Below are positions 42,001 through 55,160 of a DNA stretch of 64,000 nt, piece after piece. The translations under genes were made by a program, and so were the position numbers. Source of the stretch: Argentina anserina (lineage: Eukaryota > Streptophyta > Magnoliopsida > Rosales > Rosaceae); NCBI RefSeq assembly GCF_933775445.1, contig NC_065872.1, positions 4,712,001-4,776,000 on the forward strand. The letters are read 5' to 3'. The notes beneath the pieces are model-generated. The model was not told where the DNA came from. It made no database searches and saw nothing but the letters and a program-made list of their open reading frames with translations. The number at the start of each line of letters is the position of its first letter. Positions within the stretch are counted from its first letter, which is position 1.

Positions 42001-45000
42001 GCTCAGAACAAATATGAAGAGGGAAAATCATAGTTGGATGTCTGATTTTAATATATCACCCGATGAAGATTATATCATGGATAGTGGATGCTCTGCTTCC
42101 AAAAGATCTAGCATTGTGGAAGATAATATCTTTACCTCAGCATGGCAAGATCAGCCCCACAAACTTTGTGCTAGTGTTGGCAAGGGTCCAGCAGTTACTG
42201 GAGTATCGTATCATGATTTCAGTAGCAATATGGATATCACCTGTGATTTAACACAACCTTTTCTCAAGAGTTGTTCCTCCCGAGGAAGGCTTCCATCTGA
42301 GAGGGATTTGTTTACAGAAAATGTGATTAATTGTCATGATGATTACTTTGGGGGCAAGAGAATACAGGATGGCTCTTACACCACTGCAGATGCTTTAGAA
42401 ATTGATGGCAGCAGAATGCGGAGCGGTTCTTATAACAGTATAGAAATTCCAGATATCTTATCAATGACTTCATCACCAGGGATGCTATCAAGTGCTCAGC
42501 CCTATTCCAGAGTTGGATCAAAGTTTGATCCGTTTTCAGAGGTTGACCCTCTGTCAGGATTTTATTTGAATTCAATCCCATCCTGTAAGGAGCACTTTGA
42601 CGAGGCAAGTTTAGACTTGAGTGAAGAGTATATTGGTTCCTACAATCACACCTTAGAAACTGGACGGCACTCTGTGGCATCCAATCCCTTATCTCAGAGC
42701 ACCTATTTGGATCTTGAACCTTTCTTCAATGAAGATTCATTTGAAGGGGATTACAGATATAAACATGATAAGAGGGATACTGAAAAATGTTTTGTTGATG
42801 CTGAAGAATTTGATTGCAGCTTTGGATCAGATATTGTATCTAAGATAAGACAACACAGTTCGGCAGATACAGATTGTGGACTAGATTACAATTACAAAGA
42901 TGGTTTAAGAAAATTCCTTCACCAAGACAATATAGATAGAGAGATTCCTACTGGTCACCGAGATATTTTAGCTGCTGACACAGATTGGTTACGTTGGCCT
43001 TCACCCAGTAAAAATAACATATGTACTGACATGCATAACAGACATGGGGAGCAGTTACAATATCAGGATTCTCTTAAGAGCTGTGTTTCAATCAGAAGAT
43101 CAATGCGAAGCCACTCAGCTCCACCGTTTCCTAGAAGCAAGAGGAAGTACTTCGCTTTAAGTCAATCTGTAACAATAGCAGGCAGACATGATGCACAAAC
43201 CTTCCATGATTCAGCGGCTTATCCAGGTATTGTATAGTGAGTTTCCCTTTTATAATTGTCATCTTATGCAGATGCCAACTGGCTAATACACCTCCTAATG
43301 TGCAGAAGCTAGCAAGAAGAAGGATATCTGTCAACCTCTTCATAATAGTCATCAAAATATGAAGACAAGTTCTGTGGAGGATTTATTGTTAGACATCAGG
43401 TACTTGGCCTTCAACTATTTCATACCACTAGTTCTGTAATTTTTTTTTCAAGGAGCAGACTTTAATTCCCAACTTTACTAAATTTTCTTTTAGACCAGAT
43501 ATGAAGAATCTCAAGATATCAACACTGGTGCAAGGAAGAGGCAAGAACCGGAAATGTTTGAACTATCTAAAAGGTCTGAGGTTCAAGCCACAGCTTCAAT
43601 GAAAGGTATCTCATTTTCTTATTATTCAAGAAATGTAATCATCCTTTGATTGAGCTTGGGGTCATTGGATATTATAAGAGTAAATCTTTTGCATTTAGTG
43701 GTCAAATATTGGCTCTAATCCTAGTCATTTTCAGAATCTATACCCAAAAATCAAGATTCTCTGAATTGTGAGACCAAATGGCGGAATTCTTGTCCCCAGA
43801 TCACAGTAAGTAATATGTTTTTGAAGGTTTTATACAAAAGATGAGCTAACTGGATTGCTTTTATCAACTAATAACTGTAAATATGGTATGTGCTGCAGAG
43901 CACAAAAGTAATGCATCGGTTTGAAGATGGAATTGATATACTTGACATATCTTCCGGGTTCTTGCATCTTGCTGCTGACTCATTAGTTCCTGAATCTCTG
44001 AATAAAAATTGTCTCAAGGATTGCAGAGTTCTTCAGCAGGTGGATAAGAAATTTATTCCAGTCATGGCCGGCGAAACACTTGCTGTTATTGATCAGGTCT
44101 GTTTCATGTATAGGTTTCTGGATATGTTTTTTAAGTTTTTGAATGGAATTATTCTTCTGTAAAGTACATCAGAAATTTTCTTGTTACTAAGGGAACCTGC
44201 AGTTCACTTCACTTATAGATTACAAGGTTACAATATAGCTTCCATGCATCTAATAGGATAGTTTCTATCCCGAAATTGGCCTTCACAAAGAATGAGGACA
44301 AATAAATAGGATATAAGTTTCTCTAAGTTATCTTAATTGCTCGAAAACTTAATCACAAAACAGTGGAATCTTGCAAGTATTCACATGTATATACTAGTAA
44401 CAGACTCCCATTCACATACTGCTCTAGAGTTCAAGACACTTATAAAGTATGAAATTCAGTTATTCACAAGCGTGCAGGTGCAGCCAGAGTTCTGACTTTG
44501 GTAGATTTTTTTTTCTTCTACAGCATGCTGCAGATGAAAGGATCAGATTGGAGGAGCTGCGTCAGAAGGTCTCATTTTTTCTTCTCTTTCTGTTTGATAT
44601 CTTAAAATTGATACAAACGTGTGTGTGTCTGTGTGTTTTCAATTTTTTTTCTTTATGTTGCTTACTAATTTATTTGGATACTTAGGTCTTGTCTGGAGAC
44701 GGAGAAGCAAAGGCCATTACTTTTCTGGATATTGAACAAGAGCTGGTATGTAGTGTATTTCATGTTAGGTAAAGTTTCAGTGTCCAACTATTCACTACTT
44801 TTGGGTCTTATTGCTATAACACAGATGCTGCCGGAGATGGGATACCAGTTACTGCATAACTATGCTAAACCAATAGAAAAGTGGGGTTGGCGCTGCAACA
44901 TACATTATCAAGATTCAGGGTCTTTTAAGAGGTAAATTATTTGTCCTTCCTGGTATACTTATTAAAGAATTTGATATTGGTGTAAGCATCCAGCATTATG

Positions 45001-46230
45001 AACATTAACGTTTTGACAAGGGCCTGAACCAATGTTTGACATGTATTTTCTGGTGTTTGATGTCATACAGCTCATCTATTAGAGTTTAATTGCTCCTTCT
45101 AGTTGATATGTTTTCATGCATGGCTTTCCAAAATGATGATAATTCGGACACTGGTTATAGATCAACTCTACATATTGTACATTATTTTCTGAGAGAACCA
45201 TTATATTTATGTTTGCCTGATTTTCTTAAATTGACATTTAACAGGAATTTGAATATCCTTCACAGGCAGCCAACCGTCATCACACTTATTGCGGTGAATT
45301 ACCATTACTTGTCTTCTTTGATTTTGATCAATAACTATATTTCTTGTTTTGTTTAATTCGGGGTCGTTGCTTCAAAATTATTATTTCAGTCACTTTAAAT
45401 TCTGTAGTGAAGCTGCCTCCCAATGTTATTAATACTATCTGTTGTAAAAATGGCATTCAGGTTCCCTGCATCTTAGGTGTCAATCTTTCTGATGTAGATC
45501 TTATGGAATATCTTCAGCAGGTAATACATATTATACAGCACTGCTTTTTTATAGTTTTTTGTTTTTCCTCTTTTGTTGTGTCCGAGAATTTCCCTGTTAA
45601 TGATACAGCTTTCCGTTAGCTTTCTGATACAGATGGATCATCAACAATGCCACCGTCTGTTCTTCGAATCCTAAACTCTAAAGATGCAGAGGTAACTACC
45701 AAATTCCATACTCAGTAGGGGCAAGTAGGTTTTCTTCAATGATTGGGATTTTGTCTCACTCATGTTGCAAATAACTTGAACCATTTAGCCTGTCAATGTA
45801 TGACTTGTATGTTGATGATTTTCTGTCATTCTTCTTAAAGAGTTTTTCTTGCTTTTCTGGCCCAGGTGCAATTATGTTTGGGGATTCCTTGCTACCGTCA
45901 GAGTGTTCCCTCATAGTTGATGAGCTAAAGCAGACGTCATTGTGTTTCCAAGTAAGTCATCTTTTCAGGCTACTAGAAATCTCAGAGACAAACAGAGGCA
46001 CGCTTAAGTTACTCTCGAATATTAACACAACCTCATGATTTGTTACGTAGTGTGCTCATGGTCGACCTACAACTGCCCCACTAGTAAATCTGGGAGTGCT
46101 GCACAAGCAACTAGCTAAGATTGCATCTTTGAGACAGAAAAATAGTGCAGATCAAGCATGGCATGGATTACATCGACATGAACTTAGTCTTGCACGTGCA
46201 GAACAACGTCTAAATTCGGCTAGAATCTAG
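39044..46230 (+). CDS. MLH3: DNA mismatch repair/meiotic crossover protein MLH3, with an apparent frameshift near the 3' end
   Basis: MLH3 pairs with MLH1 as a MutL-gamma nuclease in meiotic crossing-over. I join 25 coding exons: 39044-39169, 39263-39314, 39481-39528, 39655-39809, 39908-39965, 40162-40219, 40347-40439, 40536-40701, 40805-40820, 40936-41156, 41302-41371, 41491-41571, 41745-43226, 43306-43399, 43499-43605, 43735-43805, 43899-44096, 44524-44568, 44686-44745, 44825-44931, 45245-45293, 45461-45520, 45620-45691, 45841 or 45866-45951, 46051-46230. The GHKL ATPase part has ELVFNSLDAGARK and ADDGCGI; the usual GFRGEAL is GSRGEAL (Ser95). Exon 13 is the variable linker. The nuclease motif DQHAADERIRLEE is at about 1031-1043 and the zinc motif CAHGRP is in the last exon. 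With the standard acceptor at 45866 the last exons are out of frame by one base; an acceptor at 45841 would restore it (1259 residues). Confidence 0.92.
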
Positions 46231-47365
46231 GATGATGAGAATCTTTCAACTTTGATTCAGAATTGTAATGATGAGTCTGCAATGGAAACGTTCACTTTCC
46301 GAACATGATTTACATTTTTGGTTACCAAATGTACAGCTTCTTTCCCTTCAAGTTATAAGGATAACTGTATCCAAAAAAAAAGTTATAAGGATAACAGCAG
46401 CACTTTTTGAGCAGATGTAAATTACTTGCCTTTACACATAAGGAAAGTTCTTTTTCTTAATCTATATGTTGTTACAGCTAATCAATCATTGTTTTAGTAT
46501 TCAGCGGTCTAGCTCATGTGATGATGACAGTTGATAGGGGCGTAGCTAATCTGTGATTTTTGGTGTCAACAGGCAAGGCATGCATTTAGTTAACTTAATA
46601 TTTCAATTTCCTTATCGGTAGAAGACTGTCCGCCAGATTCCGCCGGCAAAGATGATTTTGCAATTTTGCAGAAAAATGAGGAAGCAATGCTGCCAACGAA
46701 ATTTTGTTACCAAAAAGACAGAAAAGTTCATGCTATCTACTGTAAAGATAAGGCCTACAGGTAAATTAATCACAGCAATCAAAACCATGCTGTTTTACCA
46801 TGATTTTACCAAATGCAGATGTTCTCCAATCGTAAAGGTCATAACTCGTTAACTTTCTGGTTCAACCTGCTTGACCGTCCTGGTATTGAGATTTTCCATT
46901 CTGATCACTTTTGTGCCTTGATACATAAGACGAGAAAATGTGAGACTTGTGATCTACCACGCAAATAATATCTAAAGCAGTGAATCATCCATTGAGCAAG
47001 CAGCATCAGTCTCAAGTTATCAGGACAGTGAAAGAAACAAAAGACAGGAGAGAGGGAACAGTATCCAGTTCTAAATTAGATTAACTCGGGCACTAATTAG
47101 ATTGATACGCCCAAATGTTGCATCACCAAAGAATTTACATTGATTTCACCTACATCAGCAAATTGTACAGTGTGACTTCTGTAACTGATTGAATAAAGGA
47201 ATTGCTTCTAGTCTTGTACAAATCACAATCTCTTTGATCATCCTCCTCATCCCCTTACTGGAAATAGAAGTTGCACCGGTTGGAATCCTAGGGAGGATAT
47301 TGATCTACAAATTGTTCCAGTAGCTTCCACGCACCAAACTTTGAATGAAAACATGATGATCTTCA
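46231..47365. other. Convergent 3' regions of MLH3 and PIG-H
   Basis: This holds the two 3' UTRs facing each other. No further gene is seen; a 66-codon plus frame at 46652-46852 is not convincing. Confidence 0.45.
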
Positions 47366-48698
47366 TCATCCATCTTCCCTACATGTGTCTCGGCTTTCTT
47401 TACTACCGGTAGCAGAACACAAGGCCTTCCAGATGGGGACCAACATTTTCATAGGGGGACGTAATTCCTGGAAAATGAATTCAACTTTCAAAGCCAAATT
47501 AAATGAAGGAACCAAAATAGAGAAGGATAGGTCATTTGGTTTATCATAATTTTCGCATAATATCATTTTCTCCAGCTCATAGCACTTCCCTTGAAATAAA
47601 TAGTTCTTAGAACTTAGATGATATGTCTACAGCTTCATGACATTTACGCCTCGTAACAGCTTCTGAACGTTAATATATAGTGTACCTTAAAAACTAGCAC
47701 CAAATCCACTTCTCCATTTACAATGAAAGAGAGGCTCCAGTAACAAGTAACAGGAGTCACACATTCTAGTAGCACAGGTTTCAAGATCTTGTCGATAGGA
47801 ACAAAGCGACGAGTAACTTTTCCACTATATGGAGGAAAATGGGAAAACGACAATTAGAAAAACATCTGAATACACATAGTTGTAAAGTTGACATCAATCA
47901 TGCAGTCCCACCAAATTGAACTTAATACGCAGAATGAGATTAACATACATAATGTAAAAAGCTACCTCTTATAATGAGTTTCAAGTTGAACTCCAAAAGC
48001 TGGCATAATCACAACTGACTCTGATATTAAGACATTAGACATGGTGAACACAGAATGTAGCAAACCTTCTTGTAATTGCATAAACACAGTTCCAGTTCAA
48101 AGAATCAGAAGCTCAGGTACTCACCTTTTGTAACACTCTTCCAAAGCAACTTTACAAGGAATGCGTCTAAAAGGAAACTCCATAAAACAAAGATAACTGA
48201 ACCGCCCTGTTGTGTAGGATCATCATGTCAAGCTGGTGTTAAATATAAGCTTAAAACAAAGCATATACATGTACATGAAACTTTAGAACACTAGTATACC
48301 ACACGAATTTACTAGTTTCTGCATATTGTGACAGGTATCAGAAACTGTATTCATTCTAATTAACCGGCATACATGACATACAATTTCTTTGAAGAACATG
48401 TTTTTCAATAAACCAACAAGAAACTGTACAATGGAAAATAACAACAATAAATAGCTCCCACAAAACTGATACATGTTCCTAAACTCAGCTTAAACAGCTG
48501 AACCAAAGATAGAAAGCATACCTTAACCAAGAAAAGATGAAACGCGTTTGCTAGAATAACAAGGGCGAAGAAGTAGACAAAGAAGCCCTTTGCACCACTC
48601 TTTTTAACAATGAATTGGTGCACATCAACTGCTTCATTAGGCCATTTGGAGCCATGTATGTACGTATATCTCGAATTACTTATACAAGAACCCACCAT
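47366..48698 (-). CDS. PIGH: PIG-H, subunit of the GPI N-acetylglucosaminyltransferase
   Basis: PIG-H is a small ER-membrane subunit of the complex that starts GPI-anchor synthesis by moving GlcNAc to phosphatidylinositol. Five exons on the minus strand, 48698-48522, 48206-48125, 48020-47966, 47824-47686 and 47467-47366, give 555 nt and 184 residues, all phases fitting. A membrane hairpin lies at about residues 35-80 (GFFVYFFALVILANAFHLFL, SVIFVLWSFLLDAFLVKLLW). Then comes the cytosolic PIG-H domain: ESVVIMPAFGVQLETHYKRS, GKVTRRFVPIDKILKPVLLE, LVLVFKELRPPMKMLVPIWK. The ATG chosen (48698-48696) gives MVGSCISNSRYTYIHG; the frame further upstream starts at TTG only. A leader intron probably separates this ATG from a noncoding exon near 49132-49320. 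Arabidopsis PIG-H is, as I recall, also beside MLH3. Confidence 0.9.
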
Positions 48699-50264
48699 TC
48701 CCCCCAACTCAGATATTCATATATATTTTAAACCTTCATCTGCATTTCAAAAAACAACCCAATTACTAAAATTACAAACATAGAACGAATTTAATCCAAG
48801 ATTATAGCTTCAACATGAAAAGGGCAACACTGCAAAGCTTGATTTCAAGCTACCAAAACTTTTATATTCCAGAATTGCCACTGAGCCCTAAATTTCAATA
48901 CTTTAGCAACATTACAAGAAATGAGCAATCATACAAGCATTTATAACATATCAAGTGTTGATCTTTTCCACAATTTTCAATGAACCAATTGAAAATCAAG
49001 CATGAACCCAAATTCCAGAATGGGGTAAAAATGTAAGCTTGGCTAGGATTTAGCAATGCCAAATCAAATTGGATAATGGGTACGAAATTGGGGTTGAATT
49101 GAAATGAATGGTGTGCCCTAAATCTGAATACCTGAGACGGAGACGTGGTACGAGCTCAACGGCGATCGATGAAGCTCTGACGCTTCTGGAATCTTGTTCG
49201 TCTGAGGCTGAATACAATTGGAGAGTGTGTGAGAGTAATGAGCAGCCGGAGAGGTGCTAAAAGCACGAAGGAGGTCGTCGTCTTGGAGCTTGGAATTAGG
49301 GTTTGCGCCACAGTCTTCTTGTGATCAAGCACAACCAGTTTGGCTCACTCTGTTTTCGTTTCACATACAAAACTATGTAATAATAATATTATTACTTAAA
49401 TAGAAATTACAATGGAAAATAAATAATATAAATAGTTGGGATTTGAGTTGACAAGTGAAATGAGCTTGAGGTTTGATAATCATGATATTTATAAATATCG
49501 TATCGTATATTTGAATGATAACCGAAAATGAAATGTAACAAGTCTAGTTTTCAGTTTACTCGAAAAATAAGTAATATATGAAGTTTATGATCAATGCACT
49601 AGTGGGTTGAGTTTAACAAAATGAAACTCGGACATGAATTAGAATTTACAATAAGTTAAGATGATCGGTGTTTTACGATGTGGACAGAGTTGAGAATTCG
49701 AATCATCGTGAACGCATAGTACAAAGCCTTTCAATCAATCATCAACAATGTTACACTAGCAACCAACCAGAGGGGATCCAAAGCCAGTCATATTTTACCT
49801 TCCATATCAACAAAATCACACAAACGAATCATACATGTCATTACCTGTGACCTTTTCAAGTTTTCATTATTGCACTAACAACTCCTGCTGGTGAATGCAA
49901 TGATTGATGAAACCTTTGTTTTTAAGACCAAAGATAAGTAATCTATAAATTATATGCAAATGTGTAAGTGCAACACTTCCACATCCAAATTTCCAAATAT
50001 TCAACACCTTTTCTTGCTAACAAAGATACCATCAAACAGACCCAAATACTTCAGTACATATTATTTCAGTTAACAAAAGCAAAATGCACCCCCTAGAGAT
50101 TTGATCAGTCAAACACAAACCCCAAATGGCAAATTCTCATATATCCCTCATGCTATACTATATCTATCTACTTTAAACTCAGATGGAGCCATAACTCTGC
50201 TAAGGTTAGGCATAACCAAACATCAAACTCAACCAGGGATCTATCTTCATAGAAGTATAACTTG
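48699..50264. other. PIG-H leader region and spacer to WOX13
   Basis: The left part is a likely PIG-H leader intron (donor CTCAG/GTATTC near 49131) and first exon. The rest, about 49340-50264, shows AT-rich spacer and the WOX13 3' UTR. No other gene is seen. Confidence 0.45.
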
Positions 50265-53075
50265 TCACATGCTGTAGTCCTCTTCCTGCTCGAAAAGATT
50301 ATAGCTCCCTCCCACTTCCATCTTTCCTGTCATCAACTCATTGCCTCCTACAAAGTTAAATTGAAGCAATTAAAACCCATATGCAAGTTCAAAATAGATA
50401 CACTAATTACTGTGCAGAATCACAAAAAGTAGACATTACAAGATAATTGTTGATACTTGATAGATACTTATGTTCTGATAAAATAGTTATGTACTTCACT
50501 ACAAGAGGTGTCAAGGGTATTGAACAATAATGTTAGGAAAGAAATGTACACAAATGACGGGACTCGGTTAAAGGCCATTAGTTGAGCAGAGGATTGACCG
50601 TATACACAGAGATGTAACAGGTGAGCCCCAAAAAATCACAGTAAGGTAGTTCAGATCAGTCAAGTATATGATATTTACAACAAAAACTTTGAGAAATTTT
50701 AATATGGATGATGTTATTGAGTAGCTTACTTGAGCTTGACAGCACTTCATCATAGAATGACATATGGCCTAAACCTCTGGAAGGCCTTAATTCGCTGCTC
50801 GATGCAAACAATTTGTCTTCTTTAATGCTCTGTGGATCCAAGAAATGCAGGTCAGAACTCATCTCAGGGTTCTGAAAGCACAAATCTTCAGCCCTTTGGG
50901 CTGATGTGTTCTGTTGGGACTGTAACATTTGATCCTGAAGTCCTTTTTTCTTGTCCTTGGGAGAGTCAACTTCAGTCTCCACTTCAGATTCAGCATTGTT
51001 GGATGTTGCATTCTGTTGCTTCCTCTTTGATCGAGCACGCCTGTTCTGAAACCAATTGTAAACATTAGTTTCAGAAATTTGGCCATGCTGGCTCAGATCA
51101 GAAGTTATTTCCTTGATCTTTTGCTTGCTTGGAGTTCCATTCCCTTGATCAAACAATTGCTCCAGAATCTGTAGCTGCACTGTTGTTGGAGTCCAGCGCT
51201 GTCTGGCAGTAATTTTGTGGCCACCAGATGTCATCAGTGGATCACAGTACAGATTTCCCATCCTGACTCCTGAAAGAGAGAAAGCACACAAGTTTTTGTT
51301 CAAAGCAAATATGGCGTCTTTACACATACAATCAACTAAAAGATTGTAAAATTAAATTTTCATTTGGTATTTAATTAAGTAATTAATGTCATCAAAAGAA
51401 TCAAATGGACTTTGAGGTCAGTTTCGTTTCAGAAAAAGCTAATCTAAATGAAAATAGCTTCTTTACACATAAATGCTTAGTATAGCTATTGTGTTGTTCT
51501 TCCTTCCAAGGAAAAACAACCATGGCTGAAGGAATGACCAACTGATGTAAAATCATAACAAAACCTGTGTATAAACCCATCTGAAAGTAGATAAAAGAGT
51601 TCATATCCGTATTAAAATCCAATGAAGAACCAGTTACTCTCTCCATTCATTGGGTATGGTCGCTCCTAAAACAAAGTTTGATGCTTTCATTAGGTATAGT
51701 GTCACCCGTTCTACACTGATGTATTGGGAAACTCATAAAAAAAATGCAGGCGTTCTACAATTAAAAACTCAAAGTGAAAATAGCTTCTTCTTATGCACCC
51801 GTTCTACAATTAAACACCAAAGTTTTCCTATGTTTCAAAACTCTCGGCTTCTCAGTCTCTCTATCAACTGGTGCGCCATCTCCATCAATTTCAAAGCCCA
51901 TCTCAATCTCTCAGCATCATCAATTCTATTTCTCTGACTCCTCCATCTTCTTCTTTCTCTGGTAAAACTTATTGCAAGTATAATCAATAGATTATTTTCA
52001 ATTTGGGGAGAACTATTAATTGATCTGATTTTGTTCTAGTTTGTCTCTAATTTGGGTTTTTTCCTAGAGTCCCTGGGACAAGGGCAAACATGGAGTGAGA
52101 CAAATCAAACACTCAAACACTGATGTATTGGTTTTGGTTTGTCGCCATTCAAATACAGAATTGGGAATTTGATTATGCGTTTTTCTGATATAAAATCTAA
52201 GCTTTGTTTGATGATTATTGCTAAATGTTGTTCATAATCTTCTTTTTTTTTTAAAGATTTGGCATATCGGGGTCGTACCCTTTACAAGTCATCCCTTACG
52301 AGTGTTTGATCGCCTCTAGAGAGGGGTTGACTCTCTCAGCGCATGGTGTTGCATCCACAAGGTTTCGAACTCGAGACATTGCTTAAGCCACAGCAGCCCG
52401 TTACCACTACTGCATGCATCCGCCGGTAATTGTTCATAATCTTATTGACCTAAGATAGTCTAATTTTAGTCTTTTAGGTTCTATCACAATTAATTTGATA
52501 TTGTTGTATTTGTATGGTTATTGAGACTGTTTTCCTAGCTATTGTGGTTGCCTACATTTTGTCTAATATATTGCTACTGTGTTTGCCTACTAGTATATAT
52601 GATTATATTTTTTCATGTATGAACTCTAATATATTTTTTTTTTAATTGATAGAAAACTCAAGTCCATCCGAAACTTTCAATTTCTGGATCCGCCGCTGAA
52701 TTGAAGCTAAATGAGTTTCATTTCCACTACATGCCACCACTCACAAAGAGTAAAGTTCCAAACTTTAACAAAAACCATAGACAGAAAACCAATTAATCAA
52801 CCTGTTTAAGCTCATCTCTACCAAATGCAACCACAAACTCTTAAAAGTTTTACCAAAATGGAAGAGCAAAACAGACCTGCAAGATCTTGCTGAGCAGTGA
52901 GGTTCTTATGCATCTCAACAAGTCGCTCACAAATGGTAGCATAAACTGCAATTTGCTTTCTCAGAGTCTCCAATTGCTCATCAGTCATAACCTTCACAAA
53001 CCCCACACCTCCATTGCCATTCCCATTCCCATCAATCTCTTGCTCTTTCTGCTGCTGCTTATTCCACTCCATCAT
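50265..53075 (-). CDS. WOX13: WUSCHEL-related homeobox transcription factor WOX13
   Basis: This is a member of the ancient WOX clade, a nuclear DNA-binding protein; in Arabidopsis WOX13 acts in fruit patterning, lateral roots and callus formation. Three exons, 53075-52877, 51269-50730 and 50347-50265, give 822 nt and 273 residues. The N-terminal block [40 protein letters not shown] is the WOX13-clade signature. The homeodomain covers about residues 88-151 ([20 protein letters not shown] ... [18 protein letters not shown]) and has the WOX-type longer turn region. An acidic stretch ([13 protein letters not shown]) and the conserved [19 protein letters not shown] follow; the last residues are [11 protein letters not shown]. 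There is no WUS-box, as expected for this clade. The first intron (1.6 kb) carries a SINE. A (GAAA)n repeat sits about 8 bp before the ATG in the leader. Confidence 0.95.
52242..52429 (-). mobile_element. tRNA-derived SINE in WOX13 intron 1, 14-bp target duplication
   Basis: Read on the minus strand, the 188-bp insert starts CCGGCGGATGCATGCAGTAG, has an A-box-like AGTGGTAAC and, about 35 bp on, a good Pol III B box (GAGTTCGAAACC), and ends in an A10 run. It is flanked by TTGTTCATAATCTT at 52228-52241 and 52430-52443, a perfect 14-bp direct repeat. Pol III boxes, a poly(A) tail and a long duplication identify a SINE moved by LINE machinery. It lies in the same direction as WOX13. Confidence 0.88.
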
Positions 53076-53082
53076 AATCCTC

Positions 53083-53108
53083 CTTTCTTTCTTTCTTTCT
53101 TTCTTTCT
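53083..53108. repeat. (CTTT)n microsatellite in the WOX13 leader
   Basis: About six copies of CTTT on the plus strand, read as GAAA in the WOX13 mRNA, stand directly before the translation start. Confidence 0.85.
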
Positions 53109-53199
53109 CTGTGTTTCAGCCAAAGTCTGGGTTTGCAACTTTGCAAAAACTAGAGGGTAAAGAGAGCAAGAATTACAAGAAAGTAAAGAAACAGACAAA

Positions 53200-55160
53200 A
53201 AGAGGCAGAGAAATTGTAGAAAAGACCAAAGACTTATTGTATGAATATAGTGGAATTTGATGGGTGGTAGTATTCCCCTGTGAGTATGCTATATATATCT
53301 TCCATCTCTCTTTTGTTGAATAAGATCTTCGTGTGATTATAAGTTGGTGACACTAGTAAGGGGTGTCATTATCAAAGATATTATCTTTCGAGTGAAGATT
53401 ACTTTCCCTTACATGTACTTGATCCTACCAAGTAATTTATTGAGACCCAAAGATTACGGCTGTGAAAACAGAAAGGGATAAAAAAAATAGAGAAAATCAC
53501 TATCCAAACAGATTCTAGGATCATTTTTTGTGAAGTGTACTTGCTAATTATATGCTTAACGCAAATTGAAACATATTTTGCTGTGCAATTATTGAGCCAC
53601 CCACACCATCAAGATAGAGTGAAAGAGAGCCCGTTAATGATCACCGGGATCAATCATCAATGGCAATAGAGTAGGGAATAGACTGGTAGAGTGTACCTGA
53701 CCTGACAATGACATACCTCTCTGCTTGAGATTGATTAAGATTGGATGAGCACAAGAGTAGCAACTGCCAAACTGCCACTTCCATACAATACCTGACTTCT
53801 TTTCTCAGTTTCTGTCAGAGAAACTGGATGTTTTGGAAACAAACACACACTTATTATTGTACTTGCACATTAACTTGTACCTTTTCTTGGACTTGGCTAA
53901 AACCAGGGTTTATTTTATATTTAATCTGTGTCTATGTATTTGCTGAATTAGTCCAACTCATTAGCTTACTTATAATGACTACCATGAATCTATGTGCATT
54001 ATTTGCCTGTCAACCATGTACATATTCTATGTGCTTTTGTCACATTTATGCATGTGACCAACAAATTCATTTGTGACATGACAATTTTTATAAAGAGGGG
54101 AAATTACAGGGTGAAGTGTATTCGGGACATAATCCGTGATTTGATGCTTCGTTTTCTTTCTTTCTTTTAAAATAAAATTGGGTTTTGGACTAAATGCATG
54201 CATTGTTCGGGTCCTAAAGAGTAATCATGTCTTCTTTTGCTTTGTGACCTATAATTTTTGACTTAGAATATGTGATTGATGAAAATGGGTTTTGATATTG
54301 GTACAAGCAAATGGACATGAACGCGTGGAAATGGTTATGGTACATGATTAAGGTTAATGTCACACTGTTTGGAGTTTTTAATGTGACAATTGGCTTAATT
54401 AAGGGGACATGGCATGTGCACCTCCAACGTCACCACCAGGTCCAAAAATTGATCGGTACCATATCGAAAAGACTATGATTGTGGTATACCAAATTTTGGC
54501 CTAAATTGGTGGCACTCATTTTCCACGATGACTTAAAGTCTTGAACAACATTAGAGGGAGCAGCGTGATAAAAAGTTTACAGGTTGAAAATTATCAATGA
54601 CTGATCCATTGGGCAATTTTGAATATGTTACATAATTTCTTTCCGAGTACATCGAATATGTTCATCTAAAGATCTCTTTTAAAGAATTTCACTCATAGAA
54701 AATAATGTAGAACACTGTCAAATTCATCATTGGATTCTAAATCCTTGCTAAGATGAGCTTAAAAATATGAAGAAAATATAGAAATGATACGGCAACAACT
54801 AAGGAAGCAATAGACAACTCAATTATCTGCTAATCTGCTTGTTAAAATTATAAGAATTTATAATGTCAGTTATCAGTTAAACAGACCATCTGCCCCATTA
54901 GATTGGGGAAGACTATTTTACTGTGAATAAAATGGAAAAGTTAAATACATGTTACCAAACATACACTGTATAACTCCAACTACTCAGAAGTCTCAAATCC
55001 AGTTCCTATCTATATCAGCAAGCCACACAGAAGAACTTGTATACATGCACACTATCAAACAAACATGGATCCATGTAAATCTCGTATTTACTTTCTTTCT
55101 TTTCATTATATACGCCACTCTTTCCTAACTCAGACTGGAAAAGAAAAATGTTTCACTCCA
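53200..55160. other. WOX13 promoter and intergenic region
   Basis: This contains the WOX13 upstream region and the 3' flank of the TRM gene. A 111-codon plus frame at 53741-54076 lacks any recognisable feature. Nothing else was identified. Confidence 0.4.

Noticed and set aside
43494..43605. MLH3 exon starting at 43494 (first AG after the T tract)
   Set aside because: That start puts the exon in a frame that stops before its end; the AG four bases later (exon from 43499) keeps a protein-like frame through to the next exon.
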